Source of the DNA: Mesorhizobium sp. dw_380
Lineage (GTDB): Bacteria; Pseudomonadota; Alphaproteobacteria; Rhizobiales; Rhizobiaceae
Direction: 5' to 3'
Length of the DNA stretch: 56,888 nt
Assembly (NCBI RefSeq): GCF_018588885.1
Contig: NZ_JAFFIW010000037.1
Span: 1-56,888 of the forward strand
Positions within the stretch are counted from its first letter, which is position 1. Each line of letters begins with the position of its first letter. The notes beneath the pieces were generated by a model that was not told the origin of the DNA, did no database searches, and worked only from the letters and a program-made list of their open reading frames with translations. Below, in pieces: positions 43,092-50,695 of this stretch. The position numbers and the translations under genes were made by a program.

Positions 43092-44075
43092 ATGCTTTCC
43101 CGCGTTTTCGGCTTCGGCCGCCGCCCGTTCGAATCGCTCTCCGAACCGGAGATCCTGGCGCTGGCCATTTCGTCAGAAGAAGATGACGGGCGCATCTACC
43201 GCGCCTATGCCGACGGGCTGGCGGAAAACTTTCCGCAATCGGCAAAAGTGTTCGAGGAGATGGCCGAGGAAGAGGATGGCCATCGCGACTCCCTGATAGA
43301 ACTCTTCCGCAAGCGTTTCGGCGAGCGCATTCCGCTGATCCGGCGCGAACATGTGAAAGGCTATTTCGAGCGCAAGCCCGATTGGCTGGTGCGGCCGCTC
43401 GGCATCGAGGCCGCGCGCCGCCAGGCCGAGGCGATGGAGCGGCAGGCGTATCTGTTCTACGTCGAGGCGGCAAAGCGCACGACCGACGCCTCGACCCGCA
43501 AATTGCTCGGCGATCTGGCGGCCGCCGAACAAGGCCATGAAAGCTCGGCACATGCGTTGGAGCAGAAGCATGTGCCGGGCACGGTCAAGATCGAGGAAGC
43601 CACCGCCGAGCAGCGCCAGTTCATCCTCACCTATGTGCAGCCGGGCCTGGCCGGGCTGATGGACGGATCGGTGTCGACCCTGGCGCCGATCTTCGCCGCC
43701 GCCTTTGCCACGCACGACACATGGCAGACGCTGCTGGTCGGCCTTGCCGCCTCGATCGGCGCCGGCATTTCGATGGGCTTCACCGAGGTCGCGTCCGACG
43801 ACGGCAAACTGTCGGGCCGCGGCTCGCCGTTCAAGCGCGGCCTGACCGTCGGCATCATGACGACGCTGGGCGGCCTCGGCCACGCGCTGCCCTATCTCAT
43901 CCCGCATTTCTGGACGGCGACCGGCGTTGCAGCCGTGGTGGTGTTCTTCGAATTGTGGGCGATCGCCTTCGTCCAGAACCGCTACATGCAGACGCCCTTC
44001 CTGCGCGCCGCTTTCCAGGTGGTGCTCGGCGGCGCCCTGGTGTTCGCGGCAGGCGTGCTGATCGGGAATGCCTAG
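43092..44075 (+). CDS. mbfA: Membrane-bound ferritin/iron exporter MbfA
   Basis: The 327-residue protein has an N-terminal rubrerythrin/ferritin-like domain (residues about 15-165) with SSEEDDGRIY, EMAEEEDGHRD and AAEQGHES as iron ligands. A C-terminal VIT1/CCC1-like membrane domain follows (residues about 180-325), with five helices. This two-part build is MbfA, which exports iron and protects against iron and peroxide stress in rhizobia. The upstream Irr element implies repression when iron is scarce. The start at 43092 is fixed by the AGGG site ten bases before. Confidence 0.92.
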   Translation: MLSRVFGFGRRPFESLSEPEILALAISSEEDDGRIYRAYADGLAENFPQSAKVFEEMAEEEDGHRDSLIELFRKRFGERIPLIRREHVKGYFERKPDWLVRPLGIEAARRQAEAMERQAYLFYVEAAKRTTDASTRKLLGDLAAAEQGHESSAHALEQKHVPGTVKIEEATAEQRQFILTYVQPGLAGLMDGSVSTLAPIFAAAFATHDTWQTLLVGLAASIGAGISMGFTEVASDDGKLSGRGSPFKRGLTVGIMTTLGGLGHALPYLIPHFWTATGVAAVVVFFELWAIAFVQNRYMQTPFLRAAFQVVLGGALVFAAGVLIGNA

Positions 44076-44087
44076 TTGCGAAGGTCT

Positions 44088-44269
44088 GCGCCGCCCCTCA
44101 TCCGCCTGCCGGCACCTTCTCCCCGTATAGTGACGGGGAGAAGAAAGCTGACCTCAGCCTTGGCACTCTTCCTGCAACGCCGTCGATTGTCGAAATCGTG
44201 GAAGGGAGCGCCCCTCTCCCCGTCACTATATGGGGAGAGGATGCCGGCAGGCAGGTGAGGGGCGGCGCC
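44088..44269. repeat. Composite intergenic repeat after mbfA
   Basis: This is the third copy of the 180-bp composite found at 14081 and 17792: CTCCCCGTATAGTGACGGGGAG and an inverted CTCCCCGTCACTATATGGGGAG facing each other, with GCGCCGCCCC outer ends. It fills the gap between mbfA and the convergent ABM gene. Confidence 0.75.
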
Positions 44270-44288
44270 AACACCAACCCACTACCAT

Positions 44289-44633
44289 TCACCCATTTAC
44301 CGCCCGGCTGTCCGCCGGTGCCTCTTCTCTCTCCGTCAGTCCATAGTCGCGCACCACGTGCGCGATGCGCAGACGGTAGCCGGCAAAGATACCGCCGCGG
44401 CCGACCTGCTGCGCCTGCCGGTGCTCTTCGGTGTTGCGCCAGGCCTTCACCGCTTCCTCGTCGCGCCAGAACGAGAGCGACAGGATGCGGTTCGGGTCGG
44501 CGAGGCTCTGGAAACGCTCGACGGAAATGAAGCCATCGATGCCGTCGAGCAGCGGCCGCAGATCGGCGGCGATGCTGAGATACGCATCGCGCCGGCCCCC
44601 GGCGGGCTGGACCTCGAAGATGACGGCGATCAT
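44289..44633 (-). CDS. Antibiotic biosynthesis monooxygenase (ABM) domain protein
   Basis: The 114-residue dimeric ferredoxin-like protein starts IAVIFEVQPAGG and has FISVERFQSLADPNRILSLSFW followed by AVKAWRNTEEHRQAQ. This is the ABM/quinol-monooxygenase pattern. The substrate is unknown. It overlaps the preceding NIPSNAP gene by 4 bp, so the two are one operon, divergent from an ArsR-type regulator. Confidence 0.85.
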   Translation of the reverse strand: MIAVIFEVQPAGGRRDAYLSIAADLRPLLDGIDGFISVERFQSLADPNRILSLSFWRDEEAVKAWRNTEEHRQAQQVGRGGIFAGYRLRIAHVVRDYGLTEREEAPADSRAVNG

Positions 44634-45016
44634 GGCCTTACCTTTTCCCCTGGCATGATCCCGGTCTGAAAAGTCTGCAACTTTTCAGGATCAAGCCTTG
44701 GCGCGTGCGGGCCGGACGCCAGTTTCAGGAACATGCGGTCCTCCTTGACGATGAATCTTTCGCGGCGGGCAAACTCGTAGTTTGCCTTGCCGGCAGGGTC
44801 GGCGGCAAGCCGGGCGCGATAGGCTTCATAGGCGGCCAGGCTTTCGATGTTGTAGGCGGCGTAGGCCGTCGTGGCCGAACCCTCATGCGGTGCGAAATAG
44901 CCGATCAGGTCGGCGCCGCAGCGCGGAATGGCCTGGCCCCAGTTGCGGGCATACTCCTCGAAGGCAGCCTTGCCGAACGGGTCGATCTCATAGCGGATGA
45001 AGCAGGTGATGGTCAT
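44630..45016 (-). CDS. NIPSNAP-family protein
   Basis: The 128-residue protein starts MTITCFIRYEIDPFGKAAFEEYARNW in part and has GADLIGYFAPHEGSATTAYA followed by YRARLAADPAGKANYE. This matches the NIPSNAP ferredoxin-like family. GAGGAGACGACC lies directly before the ATG at 45016. It is coupled to the ABM gene by a 4-bp overlap. Two related-fold proteins under one regulator may act on the same small molecule; that is inference. Confidence 0.85.
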   Translation of the reverse strand: MTITCFIRYEIDPFGKAAFEEYARNWGQAIPRCGADLIGYFAPHEGSATTAYAAYNIESLAAYEAYRARLAADPAGKANYEFARRERFIVKEDRMFLKLASGPHAPRLDPEKLQTFQTGIMPGEKVRP

Positions 45017-45188
45017 GGTCGTCTCCTCGAAGTCTTGCATCGACGGTTCGAGCACGGTCGAAACGTGGTTCGCATCTATGTGCTAGGCAGTTTGGTGTCA
45101 GGAGCCGTCATGGCCTGCGCTGCCGGCTGCTTGAGCTGAAGCCAGAATAATGGTTATCTCACAGGAACGCTTCGATGAGGATCAAACT

Positions 45189-45863
45189 ATGCGCGAAGGA
45201 CCCGACATTGCCCGCATCGCCAGCCTGGTCGGCGACCCGGCCCGCGCCAACATGCTGAACGCGCTGATGGGCGGCACGGCGCTGACGGCGAGCGAACTGG
45301 CCCTGGAGGCCGGCGTCTCGCTGCCGACCGCCTCCTCGCATCTGTCGAAACTGATGGAAGGCGGGCTGCTGACCTTGGCCAGCCAGGGCCGCCATCGCTA
45401 TTACGGCCTCGCCGGGCCGCAGGTGGCAGGCATGATCGAGGCCATTACCGGCGTCGCGGAAGCCGTGGGCCCGAAGCGCGTGCGGCCGGGCCCGCGTGAT
45501 GGAGCGATGCGCGTGGCGCGCGTCTGCTACGATCACCTTGCCGGCGAGCAGGCCGTGGCGATGCTGGACCGCCTCGTCGAAAAAGACATCCTGCTGCGCG
45601 ACGACAAGGAGATCAGGCTGGGACCGTCGGCGTCGTCGCATTTCGCGGCCATGGGTATCGATGTCGGCGCGAGGCCGCGCCGCCCGGTGTGCCGCGCCTG
45701 TCTCGACTGGAGCGTGCGCCGCTCACATCTCGCCGGTACGCTGGGCGCGGCCATCCTCGACAAGATCCTTTCGGAGAAATGGGCGCGCCGCGAGAAGAAC
45801 AGCCGCGCGGTGGTGTTTTCGCCGCCGGGCAAGCAGGCGTTCGAAAGGGCGTTTTTGGGTTGA
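45189..45863 (+). CDS. ArsR-family regulator
   Basis: The 224-residue protein has a winged HTH (residues about 8-70, LTASELALEAGVSLPTASSHL) followed by a long C-terminal region with CRACLDWSVRRSHLAG. No N-terminal metal-site CxC typical of metal sensors is present. The ATG at 45189 sits behind GAGGATC. It is divergent from NIPSNAP-ABM with a 172-bp shared region, so those genes are its probable targets. Confidence 0.85.
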   Translation: MREGPDIARIASLVGDPARANMLNALMGGTALTASELALEAGVSLPTASSHLSKLMEGGLLTLASQGRHRYYGLAGPQVAGMIEAITGVAEAVGPKRVRPGPRDGAMRVARVCYDHLAGEQAVAMLDRLVEKDILLRDDKEIRLGPSASSHFAAMGIDVGARPRRPVCRACLDWSVRRSHLAGTLGAAILDKILSEKWARREKNSRAVVFSPPGKQAFERAFLG

Positions 45864-45888
45864 TCGTCTGCGGACGCTCCTTCGACTT

Positions 45889-46104
45889 CGTCATCCTGGG
45901 GCGAAGCAGGAGCGAAGCTCCGTCGCGAAGACCCCAGGATCCATGCCGTTAGCTCGATGCGCCGCGACGGTTCAGATGCTTGATGCCGGAAGGACGGTGA
46001 AAGATCGCTCTATTCTTCGCCGCTCTGTCATTCCTCGGCGTCACGGCATGGATCCTAGGGTCTGCGCGGCGTCGCTTCGCTCCTTGCTTCGCCCTAGGAT
46101 GACG
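45889..46104. repeat. Long imperfect inverted repeat, GTCATCCT...AGGATGAC family
   Basis: GTCATCCTGGGGCGAAGCAGG at the left is matched by GCTTCGCCCTAGGATGAC at the right, with inner arms CAGGATCCATGCCG and GGCATGGATCCTA. The spaced arms enclose about 60 bp. This is a dispersed rhizobial element. It lies between the ArsR gene and the convergent ligD. Confidence 0.7.
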
Positions 46105-46118
46105 AAATCGTTGGGGGC

Positions 46119-48629
46119 TCACCCCCGCGTCAACGTCTTCCCCAGCTTGAAGAAATCCGCCCACGGATCGGCTTGCTTCAGCTGCTTCATCGTCGTCTTG
46201 TCGCCGATCGGGAAGGCGTTGGGCGCAAGGCCGGCCTCGATCTCGGCCCAGGTCACCGGCATCGATATGGTGGCACCTTTCTTGGCGCGCGAGGAGTAGG
46301 GCGCGACCGTGGTCGAGCCTCTGCCATTGCGCAGATAGTCGACGAAGATCTTTCCGGTGCGCGCCTTCTTCGACAGCGTCGCCGTGTAGCGGTCGGGGGC
46401 GGCCTGCTCGAGCGCCCTGGCGAAATCATGGGCGAAGTTCTTGACCTCGTCCCAGTCCGCCGACGGTTTCAGTGGCACCAGCACATGAAAACCCTTGCCG
46501 CCTGACGTCTTGACGAAGTTCGGCAGCGACAGCTCGTCGAGCTTGCCCCTGATGTCGAGCGCGGCGTCGCGCACCTTCTTGACGTCGACGCCCTCGTCGG
46601 GATCGAGATCGAAGATGATCTGGTCGGGCTGTTCCAATTTATCGATCGTGCAGCCCCAGATATGGATCTCGACCACGCCGTACTGAACCAGGGCGGCGAT
46701 GCCGTCGAAATCCCGGATGAACAGGATCTCCTCGCCGTCCGTCGGGTCCTTCATCCGGGCTATCTTGTCGCTCATGCCGGCAGAGGCGTGTTTCTGGAAG
46801 AAGCGCTGGCCGCCGACGCCGTCCGGCGCGCGCACCAGGCTGAGCGGCCGATTGACGACGAAAGGCTCCATGCGCGGCCAAACCTGCGCATAATGGTCGA
46901 GCAGGCCCTGCTTGGAGATATTCTCGTCGGGCCACAGCAGCTTGTCGGGGTGGGAAAGTTTGACCGCGGTCGTCATCGTCCCGGCAGCCTTGCCCGCGCT
47001 GCTTGATGCCGGCTTGGACTTGGCCGAACTCTTTGCCGTCGATGCCTTGGGCTTTTCCTGCACGATTTCCTCCGCCGGCTTGTCCTCGCGCAATCCCTGG
47101 AACGAGGCATGGCGGATTATACGGTCGGATGTCCAACTGCGGAACTCCACTTCGCCGACAAGCTCCGGCTTGACCCAGACCAGCCCCTTGCCCTTGGGCA
47201 CGGCGGCGAAGAAGGGCGAAGCCGTTGCCTTCAGCGCGTCGAGTTTCTTCTTCAGCTCATTGGCGCCCTTGCCGGAGAAGCCGGTGCCAACGCGGCCGGC
47301 ATAGTGCAGCTTGCCGGCCTCGTAATAGCCGACGAGGATCGACCGCAGCCCGCGCCCGGTCTTGTCCGACGGCAAGTAGCCGCCGATGACGAATTCCTGC
47401 CGCTCCGTGCATTTCGATTTCACCCATGTCGGGCCGCGTCCGCTGCGATAGGGCGCATCGGCACGTTTCGAGACGACGCCTTCCAGCCCCATGCGGCAGG
47501 CATGCTCCAGCATGATCTTGCCGGGTTCGGCGAAATGGTCGGAGAAACGGACCGCCGCATTCTCGGGTTGCTGCCCGAGCAGATCCTGCAGGGCCTGCTT
47601 GCGCTCGACCAGCGGCTCGCGGCGCAGATCCTTGTCGTCGAGGCGCATCAAGTCGAAGACGTAATAGATGAAGCGGTTGGTTCGATTGGCGGACAGGTCC
47701 TGCTGCAGCAGCGCGAAGGACGAAACGCCGCTGTCGGCCAGCACGACGATTTCGCCATCGATGATGGCATCGCTGCATTTCAGCCCGGCGAGTTCGGCGA
47801 TGATTTCGCCGCCGAATTTCTCCGTCCAGTCGAGGCCGGTGCGGGTCAGCAGCCGCACCTCTGTGCCGGCGATCTGCGCCTGCATGCGGTAGCCGTCGAA
47901 CTTCACCTCGTGCAGCCAGTCCTTGCCCGGAGGTGCGTCTCGCTCCAGCGTTGCCAGTTGCGGCTCGATGAAGTCGAGGCGTTTGCCGGTCTTCACCGCG
48001 CCGGCGGCCGGCTTGTTGGACTGCCAAACCCGGGGCTTTTGACCCTTGGCTGCCTTGCCCTCGCCGACTTCCTCGATCGTCAGGCCCGACTTCACCGATT
48101 CCGGCGCTTCCTTCAGGATGTCCTCGCCGGGACGCGCCGCGGCATCGTCGGACTTGATCAGCAGCCAGTTGTCGCGTTTTTCGCCCGGGCGCGGCTTCAG
48201 GCGCACCAGATGCCACGAGCCATGCAGCTTGTGGCCCTTGAGCTCGAAGTTGATATGGCCCTTCTTCATCGCCGTGGCCGGGTCGGTCTCGGGAACCCAG
48301 CGTCCCTCGTCCCAGACGATGACCGCGCCGCCGCCATATTGGCCCTTGGGGATGGTGCCCTCGAAGGGCGCATAGTCGATCGGATGATCCTCGACATGCA
48401 CGGCCAACCGCTTTTCATGCGGATCGAGGCTTGGACCGCGCGTCACCGCCCAGCTCCACAGCACGCCGCCATGTTCGAGGCGCAGATCGTAATGCAGCCT
48501 TGTCGCCGCATGTTTGTGAATGACGAAGATGCCGCCTGCCTCACCCTTCCCGCCGCGGGCAACCTTGCCGGCCGGCTCGGCCGTTTTGCGGAAATCGCGC
48601 TTGGCGTGATATTGCTCGAGGCCGGCCAT
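46119..48629 (-). CDS. ligD: NHEJ multifunctional DNA ligase LigD
   Basis: The 836-residue enzyme has three domains in order. The first is a 3'-phosphoesterase (residues about 28-150, with FVIHKHAATRLHYDLRLEH and the HVEDHP motif). The second is an ATP-dependent ligase (about 215-520) with nucleotidyl Lys243 in HEVKFDGYRM and DGEIVV near 292. The third is a polymerase/primase (about 550-830) with DLDPDEG. It seals double-strand breaks with Ku. The ATG at 48629 or a TTG just before it could start the protein; GGAG is upstream. The ku gene is 12 bp upstream on the same strand. Confidence 0.95.
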   Translation of the reverse strand: MAGLEQYHAKRDFRKTAEPAGKVARGGKGEAGGIFVIHKHAATRLHYDLRLEHGGVLWSWAVTRGPSLDPHEKRLAVHVEDHPIDYAPFEGTIPKGQYGGGAVIVWDEGRWVPETDPATAMKKGHINFELKGHKLHGSWHLVRLKPRPGEKRDNWLLIKSDDAAARPGEDILKEAPESVKSGLTIEEVGEGKAAKGQKPRVWQSNKPAAGAVKTGKRLDFIEPQLATLERDAPPGKDWLHEVKFDGYRMQAQIAGTEVRLLTRTGLDWTEKFGGEIIAELAGLKCSDAIIDGEIVVLADSGVSSFALLQQDLSANRTNRFIYYVFDLMRLDDKDLRREPLVERKQALQDLLGQQPENAAVRFSDHFAEPGKIMLEHACRMGLEGVVSKRADAPYRSGRGPTWVKSKCTERQEFVIGGYLPSDKTGRGLRSILVGYYEAGKLHYAGRVGTGFSGKGANELKKKLDALKATASPFFAAVPKGKGLVWVKPELVGEVEFRSWTSDRIIRHASFQGLREDKPAEEIVQEKPKASTAKSSAKSKPASSSAGKAAGTMTTAVKLSHPDKLLWPDENISKQGLLDHYAQVWPRMEPFVVNRPLSLVRAPDGVGGQRFFQKHASAGMSDKIARMKDPTDGEEILFIRDFDGIAALVQYGVVEIHIWGCTIDKLEQPDQIIFDLDPDEGVDVKKVRDAALDIRGKLDELSLPNFVKTSGGKGFHVLVPLKPSADWDEVKNFAHDFARALEQAAPDRYTATLSKKARTGKIFVDYLRNGRGSTTVAPYSSRAKKGATISMPVTWAEIEAGLAPNAFPIGDKTTMKQLKQADPWADFFKLGKTLTRG

Positions 48630-48641
48630 CAACCAATGCTC

Positions 48642-49505
48642 CTATGCCGATTTGCGCTTGCGGGCGGAAGCCTTGCCCCGCTTCGGCGACGCGGCTTTCG
48701 AGGGTTTGGCGGGCTTTGCCGTTTCGTCTTGCGATGAAAGGCTCTTCTTCAGCGCATCGAACAGGTTGACGACGTTGGAGGGCTTGGGCTCCGCCTTGGT
48801 TTTCCTGGGCGCCTTGCCCGCCTTCTTGGCCCGGACGAGTTCGAGCAGGCCTTCCTCATACCGGTCCCTGAAATCGGAAGGATCGAATTTGCCCATGTGC
48901 TTGTCGATGATGTGCTCGGCCATGTCGACCATCTCGTCGTCGAGCTTGCCCGCCTCGATGTCGGCAAAGATGCTGCCCGGCTGGCGCACCGTGTCGCCAT
49001 AGCGCAGCGTGGTCAGCACCATGCCCTTGCCGCGCGGCTCGATCAGGACCGGCCGCTCCCGCCTGTAAAGCACGATGCGCGCGAGTCCGGCCATCTTCTT
49101 GTCGGCGAGCGCGTCGCGGATCACGGCGAAAGCTTCCTCCGACACCTTGTCGGCCGGCGTGACGTAATAGGGCGTGTCCAGATAGATCTGCTCGATCGAG
49201 GATTTGTCGACGAAGCCGTCAAGGCTAAGCGTGTGCGAGGACTCGATCTGCACCGCTTCGATGTCTTCCTCCTCGATGTGGAGGAATTCGTCCTTGGCCA
49301 CTTCATAACCCTTGACCTCGTCGCCTTCGTCTAGCGGCTTGCCGCTGAGGGCGTCGACATAGAGACGCTTGACCCTGTTGCCGGTCTTGCGGTTGAGGAT
49401 GTGGAAGGAGACCTCCTCGGCGTGGGTGACGACATTGGTCAGCTCGACGGCGCAAGTTACCAGGGAAAGCTTGAGATAACCGCTCCAGGCTGGACGCAGC
49501 GCCAT
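48642..49505 (-). CDS. ku: Bacterial Ku protein for non-homologous end joining
   Basis: The 287-residue protein has the Ku core (residues about 5-250), starting RPAWSGYLKLSLVTCAVEL, then VSFHILNRKTGNRVKRLYVD, and KGYEVAKDEFLHIEEED near 75. A Lys/Pro/Ala-rich C-terminal tail follows, likely to bind DNA or recruit LigD. AGGAG precedes the ATG at 49505. The ku-ligD pair is a minimal two-gene NHEJ system. Rhizobia often carry several such pairs, and this may not be the only one. Confidence 0.95.
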   Translation of the reverse strand: MALRPAWSGYLKLSLVTCAVELTNVVTHAEEVSFHILNRKTGNRVKRLYVDALSGKPLDEGDEVKGYEVAKDEFLHIEEEDIEAVQIESSHTLSLDGFVDKSSIEQIYLDTPYYVTPADKVSEEAFAVIRDALADKKMAGLARIVLYRRERPVLIEPRGKGMVLTTLRYGDTVRQPGSIFADIEAGKLDDEMVDMAEHIIDKHMGKFDPSDFRDRYEEGLLELVRAKKAGKAPRKTKAEPKPSNVVNLFDALKKSLSSQDETAKPAKPSKAASPKRGKASARKRKSA

Positions 49506-49852
49506 GACGAACTCCTGTGGTGACAGGGCGAGAACGGGCAAATTCCATTCCAGTTCCAACGCAGGCGCCAACGCGCTTCGGCGGCGAGCATGAAAATTTC
49601 TCAGATCGGCCGGAAGTTGAAACAGAACCGCGTGCAGGCGACATTCAAACGAAACATATGTGATGCAAAAGTCACACTGGGCAAAATGGCGACAAAAGGC
49701 GTGGAAACACCCCGAATCAGCCGCATTCCGGCCATGAAGCAACGGGTTTTCGACCAGAAATTAACATCACGTTCACCGACTATTCACGCCTCGATGCTAT
49801 CGTTCTCGCAATTCGGAAGGGACATCCGAAAACCGGGACAGGGACCAGGTAA
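49506..49852. other. Gene-free upstream region of ku
   Basis: No convincing gene was found. An 88-codon frame from 49590 lacks a ribosome site and has random-looking composition. The lower-GC patch at about 49650-49800 is the most likely place for the ku promoter or for a promoter reading the other way. No operator could be identified. Confidence 0.35.
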
Positions 49853-49993
49853 ATGAACTTCCTTACGCACCTCATCGGCTATGCCGCCGCCCTCCGCGAA
49901 TTCGTCGCGCCGACCTATCGGCCAGAGCGCTACTACATGCGCGGCCCCGGTCCGGCTTGCGCCCGCCGCGGCACTTCGCTGGGCGCGCACTGA
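49853..49993 (+). CDS. Possible 46-residue protein
   Basis: A frame from ATG 49853 encodes a 46-residue peptide beginning MNFLTHLIGYAAALREFVAP with a short hydrophobic start and a basic, Arg/Pro-rich end. The upstream CAGGGACCAGGT is purine-rich but close to the start. It resembles short rhizobial hypothetical proteins more than chance, but I cannot name a family, so confidence is low. Confidence 0.3.
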   Translation: MNFLTHLIGYAAALREFVAPTYRPERYYMRGPGPACARRGTSLGAH

Positions 49994-50164
49994 CCATGAC
50001 TTTCGAACATCGCCACAACAGCCGCATTTGCAGGCCGGGCGCCGATTCGCGTGCCACCACCTATCGCGCCGAACGCCCGGTCCCCGGCGACAGGCGGCGT
50101 GCGAGACCACCACGTCTTTGATCCCGCTTGCGGCTGGCTTGGTGTCCCGGGGCACGAGCAGCCG

Positions 50165-50312
50165 AGGCGCGCATGAGCGACCGTCCCCCCGTCAAGTCGT
50201 CCCTCCGAGCCCTTCGATACAAATCCCGCTGATCGTCTTCGACGGCGACTGCGAGCTCTGCTCCGGCTTGGTGCGCATGGCGGTCCGGCTCGACCGCAAA
50301 AGCCGCTTCCGC
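50165..50312 (+). pseudogene. Truncated DCC (DUF393) thiol-oxidoreductase-like gene remnant
   Basis: A plus-strand frame contains IPLIVFDGDCELCSGLVRMA, the FDGDCxLC motif of the DCC/DUF393 family, followed by DRKSRFRYRG. A normal family member runs about 110-140 residues; here homology stops after about 40 residues, at the point where the convergent DUF1850 gene ends (50312). An ATG at 50173 is out of frame with the motif by one base next to a run of six C, consistent with a frameshift as well. It looks like a broken gene. Confidence 0.6.
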
Positions 50313-50695
50313 TATCGAGGCTGGCTCGTGCCGCTGGATTCGCAGGGCTCCAGCACAATCGTTTCGCCCGCCTCCTTGCCCAGTTCCCGGCAGCCCTGAA
50401 CCGTGCACAGCGTCCAGCCCCCGCCAGTCGCCCCGGAAGCGGCGAGAACGAGGCGTCGCTGCGGCCCGACATCAGGGGCATAGACCCACCAGCCGTCCTT
50501 CAGCACCGCGCCCTCCGGCGGTTCCATGCCGGCGCCCGAGCCCTTGATGCGCGCCTCGGTGACGCGCAGGCCTGAAGGGGTCACCTTCCAATCCTCCTCC
50601 CAGCGTGTCCGTTCCACCGAATGCGTCCATGACAGGGTGAAGGCGGCGACAGCAAGCGTCAGCGTCTTGCCGGCGACGAGGATGCACAGGCTCAT
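50312..50695 (-). CDS. DUF1850 protein of a TAXI-TRAP operon
   Basis: The 127-residue protein begins with a hydrophobic N-terminus and then has LSWTHSVERTRWEEDWKVT, the DUF1850 signature, with KGSGAGMEPPEGA and GWWVYAP later. DUF1850 proteins accompany TAXI-type TRAP transporters; their role is unknown. It overlaps the permease gene by 4 bp. Its last codons run into the DCC remnant on the other strand, so the C-terminus may be secondary. Confidence 0.8.
   Translation of the reverse strand: MSLCILVAGKTLTLAVAAFTLSWTHSVERTRWEEDWKVTPSGLRVTEARIKGSGAGMEPPEGAVLKDGWWVYAPDVGPQRRLVLAASGATGGGWTLCTVQGCRELGKEAGETIVLEPCESSGTSQPR

Noticed and set aside
49590..49856. 88-codon frame upstream of the DCC remnant
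   Set aside because: There is no ribosome site, no domain and a random-looking composition; it ends next to the more plausible 46-codon frame.
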